Positions 8,724 through 17,407 of a stretch of 62,042 nt of DNA are shown here, in pieces. How positions within the stretch are numbered: position 1 is the first letter of the stretch; every line of letters begins with the position of its first letter. Both the position numbers and the translations under genes were made by a program. Under the pieces are notes generated by a model. That model saw only the letters and a list, made by a program, of their open reading frames with translations. It ran no database searches and was not told the origin of the DNA. Where the stretch lies: contig CAIVQG010000025.1 of NCBI GenBank assembly GCA_903907985.1, forward strand, positions 1 to 62,042. Reading direction: 5' to 3'. The stretch is from an uncultured delta proteobacterium (GTDB lineage Bacteria; Desulfobacterota; Syntrophia; Syntrophales; Smithellaceae).

Positions 8724-10037
8724 ATGACCGATCTTATCTTTAGTATCCAGTCCTGGCCGCGGGCTATTGCCCATATTGACGGCGATGCCTTCTTCACTTC
8801 CTGCGAAGAGGCCATTCATCCGGAACTCAAAGGAAAGGCGCTGATTACCGGCGGTGAGCGCGGCATTGTCGCCTGTGCCAGTTATGCCGCCAAAAAAATG
8901 GGAATTAAGCGCGGCGTTCCGCTGCAGGAGGCAAGAAAAATCTGTCCCGGATTAATCATCCTGCCTTCCGATTACGAAACCTACAGCTTGTTTTCCCGGC
9001 GGATGTTCGGCATTATGCGGCGCTTCACACCCGACGTGGAAGAATATTCCATTGATGAAGCTTTTGCCGATATCACCGGCATGCGCCGTGCCCTGCACTC
9101 ATCATACGAAGAAATTGCCCTTCGGATGAAAAAGGAAATTGAAAGAGAGCTGGGCATTACCGTTTCCGTGGGCCTGAGCATCACTAAAGTATTGTCAAAG
9201 GTTGCCTCCAAACACCTTAAACCGGCAGGTATGACGGTAATTAAGGGGAGGGATATTGCCCAATACCTGTCCAATCTGCCTGTGGGAAAAGTCTGGGGTA
9301 TCGGCCCTGCCACAACCAGCTATCTGGCCAAGATGAATATTTCCTATGCGCTGGAATTTGCCCGGTTGGCCGAAAAAACAGTGCTGGATAAATTCACCAA
9401 ACCCGGCGTGGAAATATGGCAGGAGTTGCGCGGTAAATCGGTTTATCCGGTAACAGCCGAAGACAAAAGCTCCTATGCCTCGATCAGCAAGACAAAAACT
9501 TTTGCTCCAGCCACAAACAATGCCGAGTATCTTTTTGCCCACCTGATGCGCAACATGGAATCGGCCTGTATCAAGGCGCGGCGCTACCAGCTTGCTCCGC
9601 AGAAAATCGCCGTCTTCCTGAAGAAAAACGATTTTGAGACGCAAGGCGGCGAAGCTGTGCTTTCCCGCCCCTGTGCCTGCCCGCTGGAATTTTCGCCAAT
9701 TATCCGCAATCTTTTTGCTGCCTGTTTCCGGCCGGAGGAAATTTATCGCGCTACCGGAGTTATCCTGCTTGACCTTCAACCGGATACCGGCACTCAATAT
9801 TCTCTTTTTGACGATCCACCGCAGGCGGAAAAAATAAAGGAGCTCTACGGTGTCGCCGACGAGCTGGGGAAAAAATTCGGTAAGCACACTTTGTATCTGG
9901 GCGCTTCCCATCCTATTGAGAAGTTGGGCAAAGGACGCCGGGGCGCTCCCACTGTGCGCGAGCAAACACGCCTGACGGGAGAAACCCGCCGCCGCCATCT
10001 GGGGTTACCCTTGATTCATGTCAAGACGCAAGGCTGA
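8724..10037 (+). CDS. dinB: Y-family translesion DNA polymerase (DinB/UmuC)
   Basis: A 437-residue translesion polymerase. The catalytic acidic residues lie in HIDGDAFFTSCEEA (about 18-31) and YSIDEAFADITG (about 109-120); the helix-hairpin-helix region follows (VGKVWGIGPATTSYL), then the little-finger domain. A beta-clamp binding motif, QYSLFDD, sits near residue 355, followed by a basic tail rich in Arg (GKGRRGAPTVRE). It lies 125 bases after the LexA-like repressor, in the same direction, so an SOS-induced mutagenesis pair like umuDC is likely. Whether it is closer to Pol IV or UmuC cannot be decided by eye. No strong ribosome binding site precedes the ATG. Confidence 0.92.
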   Translation: MTDLIFSIQSWPRAIAHIDGDAFFTSCEEAIHPELKGKALITGGERGIVACASYAAKKMGIKRGVPLQEARKICPGLIILPSDYETYSLFSRRMFGIMRRFTPDVEEYSIDEAFADITGMRRALHSSYEEIALRMKKEIERELGITVSVGLSITKVLSKVASKHLKPAGMTVIKGRDIAQYLSNLPVGKVWGIGPATTSYLAKMNISYALEFARLAEKTVLDKFTKPGVEIWQELRGKSVYPVTAEDKSSYASISKTKTFAPATNNAEYLFAHLMRNMESACIKARRYQLAPQKIAVFLKKNDFETQGGEAVLSRPCACPLEFSPIIRNLFAACFRPEEIYRATGVILLDLQPDTGTQYSLFDDPPQAEKIKELYGVADELGKKFGKHTLYLGASHPIEKLGKGRRGAPTVREQTRLTGETRRRHLGLPLIHVKTQG

Positions 10038-10317
10038 TAACGGTTCGCCGGCGAAGAATAACGAAAATAAAGGAGGCGGCCAGCCCCCAATGTTCGCCGT
10101 TTGTTCCGCGAGGTATAAAAGAGGCGACCGGATGCAAACAAAAGATATTGACAGACGAAGGTGCGGAGTGCTTTTATCCGGGAAATTCTTTTGATTTTTC
10201 AGGTCCAAGTTGGGACATGCATAATAATTATCTGGGGAAATTATTCTGCAAAACGGAGGGGTGAATACCGATGGTACGGAATTCATATAAACATTATTCG
10301 GTTTTCAGGATAGCAGG

Positions 10318-10767
10318 ATGAAAAGGATACTGACGACAGCCCTCTGTGTAATGGCAATATTCTCTTCAGCTTTTTCCGGTTACGCACAAGAGCCGGTATT
10401 AATGGTGCTTCCGGCACTGATGAAACAAGTCAACTCCGAGATAGAAGGCCAGCGGATACCATGGTTCCAAGGACAAGGGAAGCATGACGTGAAAGTTGCC
10501 GCCATCTTCTCCGAGGAAAGCACACTGGTCAAGACCGTTAAAGGTGATTATTCTTATACACTCTATCGATTCACGTACAAAGTGGACAAACTTCTGGAGG
10601 GTGAACTGCCGGAGAAGAAGCTGATGTTCTATGTCGAGAGGCGATTCCCGACGCGTGAATCGGGGATCAAGTTCAAGGAACTCTGGCCTTTCCACAAGGA
10701 CAAGACATTGATATTCAAACTCCGGAAGGGATCGGAACGGTTTCTGATCGTGTCAATTGAACAATAA
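10318..10767 (+). CDS. secreted hypothetical protein
   Basis: 149 residues with a clear signal peptide (MKRILTTALCVMAIFSSAFS, cleavage probably after GYA). The mature part is a mixed alpha/beta chain with no motif I recognise; the middle (YSYTLYRFTYKVDKLLEGEL) and the end (KTLIFKLRKGSERFLIVS) look like strands of a small beta-rich domain. It probably acts in the periplasm or outside the cell. The weak context before the ATG (CAGGATG) gives little help on the start. It stands alone, with 280 bases before it and about 190 after it in which I see no gene. Confidence 0.6.
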   Translation: MKRILTTALCVMAIFSSAFSGYAQEPVLMVLPALMKQVNSEIEGQRIPWFQGQGKHDVKVAAIFSEESTLVKTVKGDYSYTLYRFTYKVDKLLEGELPEKKLMFYVERRFPTRESGIKFKELWPFHKDKTLIFKLRKGSERFLIVSIEQ

Positions 10768-10960
10768 ACCGCTCGAGTCAATCCCACCGGATCTTTGAAT
10801 TGGCTGCTGTTTTTTATGTTCGGTGATATGAGCCATTCTAAAGAACAGGCCATACATTCTGTTGTTGGAAACTACATTGAGGACCGCCGATAAATAGTTC
10901 TCACGGCTGATAATGGCGCTGTGTATATGTTAACTTGATAATATTTCGGGAGAAGAAAAC

Positions 10961-12382
10961 ATGGATTTAAGAAGCTTGCTGTTGGTGCTTTTCATCGGCG
11001 GTTTCCTTTTATTAAGTCAGGGAATTGTTTACGCTGAATATCCTGCGGATTTATCAAAGTGGCAAGCATGTCAATCAAATGATGACTGCACGATCAGCAA
11101 AGATCCCTGCAAGAACTATGTTGGGGTAAACAAAAAATATTTTAAAGAATACAATAATTGGTCAGAAAAGGAACGCTGGCATTGCAGAATGCTTGCCGAC
11201 AAAAGTATTAGCGAGGATACACAAATATTGTGCCTCGATTATAAGTGTCATGCGGGGACGTCAACAGGAACGCAAACAGTACCTTCCCCTCTTGTTGCAA
11301 AGACAAAAAAGGGGCTGACCTGGGGCCTTGTATCTCACAACGAGGAATTCGGTATTGATCGCGTCGGCTGCTATGGGAAACCACGCGTTGATGGTTCTTC
11401 TGACGGGCAGGCCTGTGACCCGTATCAGGGAGACACAAGTTGTTCCATAGTATTACCAATCTTATGCCTCAAAGCTGCGAACTTGAATCGCCCCAATTAC
11501 GCCGTCACCGGCAAGGGACATGCCATGCCGGTGGAGTACTATAATGGATGGACAGGCGGCCATATCGGGCTGACGCAACCGGTGCGGGGTGATAAGCTGA
11601 CTGGTGTGCAAGCAGCAAATAAAATTTGCGAGGCGGCGCTGGGCGATGGTTATCGTATGGCTGAGCATCACGATGGCAAGTATGTGACAGGGATGAGCAA
11701 GAACAAATATTATGGAGAAACCTGGCCTTCGGAAAATATGTTATTGCCTGGAGGATGGCACTGGTACGCCTATGGCAACATTCCCGGTGAGACGCGGTTT
11801 GGGGTTTACATCAACGACCAGCAACTGGGTAACTGTTGGGACAAGATAACAACACCTGCAGATTACAGCGCGCCATTAGATTCGAGTGCTGCAAAACCAG
11901 ATGCGGTTTTGAAGATTGCGCGAAACGATACTATCGATGCCATGTCGGCTTTCTCGGCGGAGCCTTTCCAAAGTGTAAAGCAAGAGGCAGTGAAGATTAT
12001 CCGGACAAAGTACCTCGATGCTGATTTTGAAAACGATAAGAATGATCCTTCCCTGCTTATCTTCCGGCGCGCCATGCGGGAATTCGTCATTTACAGACTG
12101 AACAAAACCGGTGACTGGCAGAAATCTATGACCGTACCAGGGCCGGACCGGGGCGGGTTGTCCGTGCGGTACTGCATCAGAAGGGGAACATGGGAAGGGG
12201 CTTTGGTTGTTCCTTATAGCGGAACAAACGATATTCATGTCTTCAGAGAAACGCACATTGTGAAAAATTCGGCAGATGGAAACTGGCACCTCTGGGCAGA
12301 AATCCTGACCCCGCTGGTGGATGCCCCCGAAGAAGTGAAGAACAAGCTTGTCCAGCTTTTCCAGAACTGGGAAAAATACTAA
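10961..12382 (+). CDS. secreted multidomain hypothetical protein
   Basis: 473 residues with a signal peptide (hydrophobic 4-20, cleavage near YAE). Residues about 26-95 form a Cys-rich module (CQSNDDCT, KDPCKNY, WHCRMLA, CLDYKCHAG) suggesting disulfides. The centre (about 190-300) is rich in Trp, Gly and Tyr (YYNGWTGGHIGLT, YRMAEHHDGKYVTG, GGWHWYAYGNI, ENCW-like GNCWD), a pattern recurring in secreted bacterial proteins of unknown function. The last 160 residues are a separate alpha/beta region. A GGGAGAAG ribosome binding site precedes the ATG. No catalytic motif is evident. Confidence 0.7.
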   Translation: MDLRSLLLVLFIGGFLLLSQGIVYAEYPADLSKWQACQSNDDCTISKDPCKNYVGVNKKYFKEYNNWSEKERWHCRMLADKSISEDTQILCLDYKCHAGTSTGTQTVPSPLVAKTKKGLTWGLVSHNEEFGIDRVGCYGKPRVDGSSDGQACDPYQGDTSCSIVLPILCLKAANLNRPNYAVTGKGHAMPVEYYNGWTGGHIGLTQPVRGDKLTGVQAANKICEAALGDGYRMAEHHDGKYVTGMSKNKYYGETWPSENMLLPGGWHWYAYGNIPGETRFGVYINDQQLGNCWDKITTPADYSAPLDSSAAKPDAVLKIARNDTIDAMSAFSAEPFQSVKQEAVKIIRTKYLDADFENDKNDPSLLIFRRAMREFVIYRLNKTGDWQKSMTVPGPDRGGLSVRYCIRRGTWEGALVVPYSGTNDIHVFRETHIVKNSADGNWHLWAEILTPLVDAPEEVKNKLVQLFQNWEKY

Positions 12383-12507
12383 AGTGATGCTAACAACTGA
12401 AACAAAAGTAGTTTAGCGTTTCTTGAAAACGGAGACCGAATAGCATCACCCACCGGATGGCTGCCATTCGGCCTCTCTAGCGGAAATTGCCTCCATATGG
12501 AGAAAAA

Positions 12508-12831
12508 ATGCATCGACGCCGAACACTGTCTACTCTCGGAATTGGTTGGCTGCTTCTAATCGGACTTATTGCCGTTTGCACAGCGGGAGCATCGTCGCAA
12601 GTCATGCATCCTCGGGTTTCGATTCGAGATGCCATCGGGGTCGCAGAGAATCATGTCAAACTGAAGCAAATCCATGTTGCTGGTATGCACATCGCTTCGG
12701 CGGTCTATCATTCAGAGCCGGAACATCCTCACTGGGCAATTACTTGGAAATCAAACGAGATGGTAAAAGGGGGATGGTTTGTCGTCCTGGTTCAAACAGA
12801 TGTGAGTTGTAAGGTGGAGTATGGCGAATAA
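12508..12831 (+). CDS. small secreted hypothetical protein, PepSY-like
   Basis: About 107 residues: Arg-rich start, hydrophobic stretch (LGIGWLLLIGLIAVCTAGA) acting as signal or anchor, then a compact domain beginning VSIRDAIGVAENHVK and ending with strands around GGWFVVLVQTD. The order helix then strands resembles PepSY-type inhibitory domains, but this is only a suggestion. I start at the ATG at 12508 with TGGAG six bases upstream; a TTG seven codons earlier is open but lacks a ribosome binding site. Confidence 0.5.
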   Translation: MHRRRTLSTLGIGWLLLIGLIAVCTAGASSQVMHPRVSIRDAIGVAENHVKLKQIHVAGMHIASAVYHSEPEHPHWAITWKSNEMVKGGWFVVLVQTDVSCKVEYGE

Positions 12832-13076
12832 TAAAAGGTCTAACCCTTCTTACACCCCGGATATTCTCTCTGCGGGGCACCGTCGTTCCTTCCGCGTCGC
12901 TTTGGTAACTCCAATCGCTTAATTTGACCTGTGCGAATAGCAAAAGCCTATCAGTTTAATAAGACTCGTAAAAACATCATGTCCTCAATATGCGGCCTGC
13001 CACCGTGAGAAATCGGGTGGATAATCTCTAGTAATGTGCCGGGACATGCTATAATATATACCAGCTTTATTGAGCC

Positions 13077-13418
13077 ATGGAGAACCTTATGTTAAGCGAG
13101 ATATGTAAAAAATGTGCTGAATGCTGTAAGCATTATCCTTATATAGAATTATCTCAAAATGAAATTAGTGAGTTAGGAAAGGTGACGGGGTTGCGTTTTG
13201 ATGTGTTTGCAAACCCCAAAGGCAAAGCAGTTGAAGAATATTTTTTACAATTCAAGGAAAACGGAGATTGCTTCTTCTTAAATGAGAATAATGGTGACTA
13301 TTCTTGTGGCGTATATGAAGCAAGATCGGTAATTTGTAGAAATTATCCAGCAAAACCCCGACAGCATGAAGTCTGTGATGCAAAAAGGGAAATGTTTCTG
13401 CGTAATAATTCCGGTTGA
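13077..13418 (+). CDS. YkgJ-type CxxCxxCC cysteine-cluster protein
   Basis: 113-residue protein with the metal-binding Cys pattern of the YkgJ family: CKKCAECCKHYP near the N-terminus, later C in GDCFFL, C in YSCGVYEARSVICRNYP and C near the end (EVCDAKR). The family is thought to bind zinc or an iron-sulfur centre; its function is not established. The start could be 13077 or the ATG four codons later. It is isolated, with hypotheticals around it, and is followed by a weak terminator-like hairpin. Confidence 0.75.
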   Translation: MENLMLSEICKKCAECCKHYPYIELSQNEISELGKVTGLRFDVFANPKGKAVEEYFLQFKENGDCFFLNENNGDYSCGVYEARSVICRNYPAKPRQHEVCDAKREMFLRNNSG

Positions 13419-13463
13419 CGATATGCCGCATGTTCCACCCGCCCCGCAGTTTTTCGGTTTTTG

Positions 13464-13498
13464 TGGCAATCTGTCATTTTTCTCTTGCCAGATTTTTT
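13464..13498 (+). terminator. weak terminator-like hairpin
   Basis: TGGCAA (13464-13469) pairs with TTGCCA (13485-13490) across a 15-base loop and is followed by GATTTTTT. The short stem and long loop make it marginal. It lies 46 bases after the CxxCxxCC gene. Confidence 0.35.
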
Positions 13499-13558
13499 CC
13501 TGGTGGGTGCAAGCGAGCTTTGAGTTAGCCAAACCATAAGAAAGGAAGTTCCCTTTAA

Positions 13559-14094
13559 ATGAAACCCGCTAAAGATTTTTTAGAAAAGAGCTAATGGCGT
13601 ATTAAACCTATTCCCTTTCGTGATCCCTCTGCCATGATGGGAACGAATTGGGGAGCACTTCTCGGAACACTACTATTCGTTGGTGGAATCTTTGCCGGCT
13701 TCAAAGTAAACGCCCTGTTTTCAATTTCTGTCTTGGGACTGGTTCTTATGCTGGTAAACATTTTTTTTCGGGGTCGAATTGTTCGCAGAAACTGGAAAAA
13801 GTATTAGCCCAATGCACAGACGAGGAATGGAAAAGCATTCTAGGGGCAGTTGGCCCAAAGGGTGGGGTAAGGATGACTTGGGCTTTTCAACTTCTTTGCG
13901 AGTTCGAAATGGATGGAAAACGGTACAGAGTTGCTCCCGGATATTGGTCTACTTTTATCTCAGAGGACCGACTCCCAAAATTCCTGGATAAGGCGATCTC
14001 GCCTGATGGAAGGTGTCAACTCTGGGTAAACCCCGAGAACCATCTGAAAGCGGAACTCGTTGCAAATGACATCAAAGACTTTCTCCTGCACTAG
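13559..14094 (+). pseudogene. broken DUF3592-like membrane protein gene
   Basis: A gene with start ATG 13559 (AAGGAAG upstream) reads MKPAKDFLEKS, meets an in-frame TAA at 13592, and continues in the same frame as WRIKPIPFRDPSAMMG and two hydrophobic segments (GALLGTLLFVGGIFAG and ISVLGLVLMLVNIFF) plus RGRIVRRNWKK before a stop at 13805. One base back, from 13801, the frame continues VLAQCTDEEWKSILGAVG and a soluble part with GKRYRVAPGYW, AISPDGRCQLWVNPEN and a final helix, the layout of DUF3592-type proteins. So there are two lesions: a nonsense codon and a -1 shift at the A5 run 13796-13800. The shorter frame from 13634 might still be translated. Sequencing error could explain the frameshift, less easily both lesions. 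Confidence 0.65.
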
Positions 14095-14933
14095 CTTGAA
14101 AGCCAACTGACTATATAATCCAGGGAACTTGTTTTAGGGGCATTTACACTAATCTGCCATTTACCACTGATGCCCTGCTCGTGGGCTGTTAGCTCAAAAT
14201 GGCTCATGGCAATACCCAGATCAATATCCTGCAAGGCGCCCATCCCCATTAATTTATAACTAAAAGTTCGCGCCAGGAAGAAATGAAAGACGTTTCGCTT
14301 CGTGTCATATAAAACGCGCCAGGGCTGTTTGTTGGCAGCAGAAGGGGCAATGCGGATATTTTCCAGCGCTTCGGCGTATATTCCCGCCTGCTTTGGCGTC
14401 AGAGGTGTGGAAAAATTATCCGCAAAGAATAGTTCCGACCACGGTTTTCGCTTATCGGAGCCGGCAACGCCGCGCATCATTTTTTCGGCCAAAGCTTTTT
14501 TCTGTGCCGGATAGCCGATAGGAGCTACGGTAGGGAGTGATTCGCCCTCCTGCAGATTAATTGCCTTAGCAAAACTGCCAGAGCTGAAAGTTCCACCCAG
14601 CCAGCAAGTTCCCAATCCCAGTTGGGTTGCCCGTAAAACCAATAATTCCTTGCAGTAGCCGTAATCTTCCATGGCGTTGGCCGTGTCTTTGATTGCGCCC
14701 ACGACAAATAGGCGGGCATTTTTGATAACGCCGTAGGTGCCTAATTTTTTCCATTCCTGCGGAGACGTAGAAGCGGCGTTAACCAGAGTGATGCGGGGTT
14801 TCCCGCCAAACGGACCGGCAGGCAGAGAATTAATGATCTCTTTTAGTTTTTTCAGCGTTTCCTCATCAATTGGTTTATCCGCGTAAGTGCGGCAGGAAAA
14901 GCGCTTTTTGATGATCTCAGTTATTGCCGCCAT
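14091..14933 (-). CDS. nitroreductase family protein
   Basis: FMN-dependent oxidoreductase of 280 residues. The FMN phosphate-binding signature KKRFSCRTY stands at residues about 9-17; the second half carries IRIAPSAANKQPWRV, and the middle has LGLGTCWLGGTF. Two nitroreductase halves in one chain point to the TM1586-type branch. The frame is open far upstream, but GGGGA eight bases before the ATG at 14933 and the start of homology there favour this start. It is divergent from nnr with 111 bases between them. Substrate unknown; ferredoxin- or NAD(P)H-linked reduction of small compounds is plausible. Confidence 0.85.
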   Translation of the reverse strand: MAAITEIIKKRFSCRTYADKPIDEETLKKLKEIINSLPAGPFGGKPRITLVNAASTSPQEWKKLGTYGVIKNARLFVVGAIKDTANAMEDYGYCKELLVLRATQLGLGTCWLGGTFSSGSFAKAINLQEGESLPTVAPIGYPAQKKALAEKMMRGVAGSDKRKPWSELFFADNFSTPLTPKQAGIYAEALENIRIAPSAANKQPWRVLYDTKRNVFHFFLARTFSYKLMGMGALQDIDLGIAMSHFELTAHEQGISGKWQISVNAPKTSSLDYIVSWLSS

Positions 14934-15044
14934 AAAAAACATCCCCAAATTTTTATTTGCAAATATGCTGTGGAAATGTACTATAAACAAACGAAAAATG
15001 GAACGTGTTTTGCAAAAAGCGTATACAATTAAAGAGGTGCATTT

Positions 15045-16610
15045 ATGAAACTGGCTCATGTTGATGAAATGCGTTTTATGGATCATTTCGCCATGGAAAA
15101 ACTGGGCATCAGCGAAGAAATCCTGATGGAAAATGCCGGTCTGGCGGCGGTCAATTTGCTGCAAAAAGAAATCGGTATCCGTGATAAAAAATTTGTCATC
15201 TTTTGCGGCTCCGGCAATAATGGCGGTGATGGTCTGGTCGTTGCCCGCCTGATCCATTCTAATGGCGGCATGGCCAAAGTATTTTTACTCGGCGACAGGA
15301 AAAAGTACCGCGGTGCGGCCAAAACCAATCTGAATATTATCGGGGAATTATCTATTGATGTGATCAAACTCGGTGCAGCGGCAGAAGCGCGCAGGGAAGT
15401 AATGCACTGCGACGCCGTCATCGATGCCATATTCGGCACCGGGCTTGACCGTGAAATAAAGGGCTTGCCTGCTGATGTTATTGAACTCATCAACTCTTGC
15501 CGGCGTAAAGTTATATCACTGGATATTCCTTCGGGGATCAACGGTAATACCGGAATCATTATGGGCGTGGCGGTCAAGGCGGATTACACCGTTACTTTCG
15601 GTCTGCCGAAAACCGGCAATATGCTTTATCCCGGTTACGAACATTGCGGGAAACTTTTTATTTCGCATATTTCCTTTCCTCCCACCCTTTATGACCGCAG
15701 TGAGATTAAAGTGGAAACCAACAAGCATTTGGTTTTGCCGCCGCGTCCGGCGGAAGCCTATAAAGGATCGATGGGCGATGTGCTTTTCATTGCCGGCGGA
15801 GCCGATTACTTTGGCGCCCCTTTTTTTTCAGCTATGTCGTTTTTGAAAGCAGGCGGTGGCTATTCGCGTCTGGCCGCACCGGAATCAATGATTCCTTTTA
15901 TCGCTGAGGGCGGCCGCGAAATTGTCTATCTGCCGCAGGAAGAGACGGTTGCCGGAAGCATTGCCCTGAAGAACAAAGAGCAATTACTGGAGGCGGCAGC
16001 AGGCGTTGATATGGTGGTCATCGGACCGGGCCTCTCCTTGAATAAGGAAACAATTCGTCTGGTGCAAGAACTTGCCCACAGAATCAAAATTCCTCTTTTG
16101 ATTGACGGTGACGGCCTTACTGCCATCGCTGCTGATCTTTCAATTCTCCGGAAGCGTAAAGCGCCGACGATCCTGACGCCGCATTTAGGTGAAATGGCGC
16201 GGCTTACAGCAAAACCAGTTTCCGAGATCAATGCCCATAAAATTTCCATTTTGCAGGAAACGGCAAAACAGCTTCAGGCAATAATTGTTTTAAAGGGCGC
16301 TCATTCTTTGATCGGTTTGCCGGAGGGCAATGTCTATGTGAATTTGAGCGGTAATTCCGGTATGGCTACCGCCGGTTCCGGCGATGTCCTTACCGGCTGC
16401 ATTGCGGCAATGTTCGGCCTGGGGTTAAAGTCGGAAGAGGCAGCGCGCAAAGGAGTTTTTCTGCATGGTTACGCCGGTGATCTGGCCGCTGCCGAAAAAG
16501 GCGCAGACGGCATTACGGCGAAGGATATTATGGATTTCCTTCCGCAGGCCATGAAAAATGACCGGGCCGGAGGTATTGGGGAAAACTACTTTGTTCCACC
16601 AGTTATATAA
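15045..16610 (+). CDS. nnr: bifunctional NAD(P)H-hydrate epimerase/dehydratase
   Basis: Repairs hydrated NADH and NADPH. The 521 residues combine an N-terminal YjeF_N epimerase domain (about 1-215; GSGNNGGDGLVVARLI, DAIFGTGLDREI, SLDIPSGING) and a C-terminal carbohydrate-kinase-like dehydratase (about 225-510; YKGSMGDVLFIAGG, VVIGPGLSL, TPHLGEMARL, SGNSGMATAGSGDVLTG with the catalytic Asp). AGAGGTGC precedes the ATG at good spacing. Full length, no anomalies. Confidence 0.96.
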   Translation: MKLAHVDEMRFMDHFAMEKLGISEEILMENAGLAAVNLLQKEIGIRDKKFVIFCGSGNNGGDGLVVARLIHSNGGMAKVFLLGDRKKYRGAAKTNLNIIGELSIDVIKLGAAAEARREVMHCDAVIDAIFGTGLDREIKGLPADVIELINSCRRKVISLDIPSGINGNTGIIMGVAVKADYTVTFGLPKTGNMLYPGYEHCGKLFISHISFPPTLYDRSEIKVETNKHLVLPPRPAEAYKGSMGDVLFIAGGADYFGAPFFSAMSFLKAGGGYSRLAAPESMIPFIAEGGREIVYLPQEETVAGSIALKNKEQLLEAAAGVDMVVIGPGLSLNKETIRLVQELAHRIKIPLLIDGDGLTAIAADLSILRKRKAPTILTPHLGEMARLTAKPVSEINAHKISILQETAKQLQAIIVLKGAHSLIGLPEGNVYVNLSGNSGMATAGSGDVLTGCIAAMFGLGLKSEEAARKGVFLHGYAGDLAAAEKGADGITAKDIMDFLPQAMKNDRAGGIGENYFVPPVI

Positions 16611-17407
16611 TCCTGCCGAGACTTTGCCCGCAAAGTTTATATGTATTGCCGGTTATATTCTGCTGGCGAGAACGTAATGAACCAGCGCGGTAAGATGATT
16701 AATTCCTTAACGCTTATCGCTAAAGGCTTATAGCAGGGCTTCATTACAAATAATACCCAGTTGCATTTAAAAGATAACGCGGCGGCAAGGAGGATGCTCC
16801 ACAGGCGTATTTTACATACGCTGAGGAAGCCGACGATAATGCCCGCAAAGTTAGCTAAAGAATGCGACTTGGTATTAAGTTAGTCTACGAGCGCGAATTG
16901 GGATCAATATAAAGGGAATACAGATTCAGTCTGAGGCATTTGTTACAAGTCAAGTGTTTTAGATTTGGCATTATGGTGAGGATTACCACTTCAAATATCC
17001 CCAAAAACAACATACTGCCTGCCGGAAAGCCAGGATTGGTGATGGTTTGTGTTTTACTTTTGTGTCAATTTTCAAGTTAAAAGATTTGATCCCAGTTTTT
17101 TCCGGGATCTTCCACTTCCCGGGATGATGCCTACCACCAGGGGACGGCATGGCCGTGGCTCCTTGGTCATTTTTGAGAGTCCCGCCTCAAGGTCGCCGCA
17201 GACCGTGAGGAAACAAGGGACTTCCTGTGCCTTTATCTGCAGACATTCCTGCGCTGGCATCGGTTGCGTCTCCGAGATATTCGACGGGGATTCACCGCAC
17301 CGCCTCAACGGCTGTGTCTCCAAGGCTTGGAGTGTGGCGGAGCTTATTCGCTTATACGCTCTCATAAGATAAACCGGCGATATAATGGCTCATCTGTCCC
17401 CGGATTT
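16611..17407. other. 800-base intergenic stretch without a gene
   Basis: No frame looks protein-like. The first third holds a repeat-like segment (see the entry at 16759). The stretch at about 17090-17370 is open on both strands without codon character, probably because it is GC-rich and stop-poor. Both neighbours end toward this region, so it is a convergent boundary. Confidence 0.5.
16759..16877. repeat. probable dispersed intergenic repeat
   Basis: The segment contains GGCGGCAAGGAGGATGCTCC, an inverted pair GCGTA (16805-16809)/TACGC (16817-16821) with partly complementary flanks, then GAGGAAGCCGACGA, GCCCGCAAAG and TGCGACTTGGTATTAAG. This composition resembles intergenic repeats I have seen in Deltaproteobacteria, but only one copy lies in the window, so repetition is recalled, not shown. 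Confidence 0.4.

Noticed and set aside
9195-9998. Long minus-strand frame inside dinB
   Set aside because: It is the complement of a well-supported polymerase gene and shows no domain.
12832-13076. Integron cassette array (GTCTAAC-like site after a small gene)
   Set aside because: A GTCTAAC heptamer follows the 12.5 kb gene, and genes here are small and co-oriented, but no matching GTTRRRY end or attC-like fold is found, and the other gaps lack such sites.
13796-13801. Programmed -1 frameshift
   Set aside because: The run is slippery-like, but a nonsense codon lies upstream in the same gene and no stimulatory structure is evident, so decay or error is preferred.
14934-15257. Longer start for the nitroreductase gene
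   Set aside because: The frame stays open, but the extension overlaps the divergent nnr gene, lacks family similarity, and the 14933 start has a ribosome binding site.
17049-17372. Genes on either strand in the 16.6-17.4 kb gap
   Set aside because: Both strands are open over the same bases with Cys/Arg/Ser-rich translations and no ribosome binding site, typical of GC-rich non-coding sequence.
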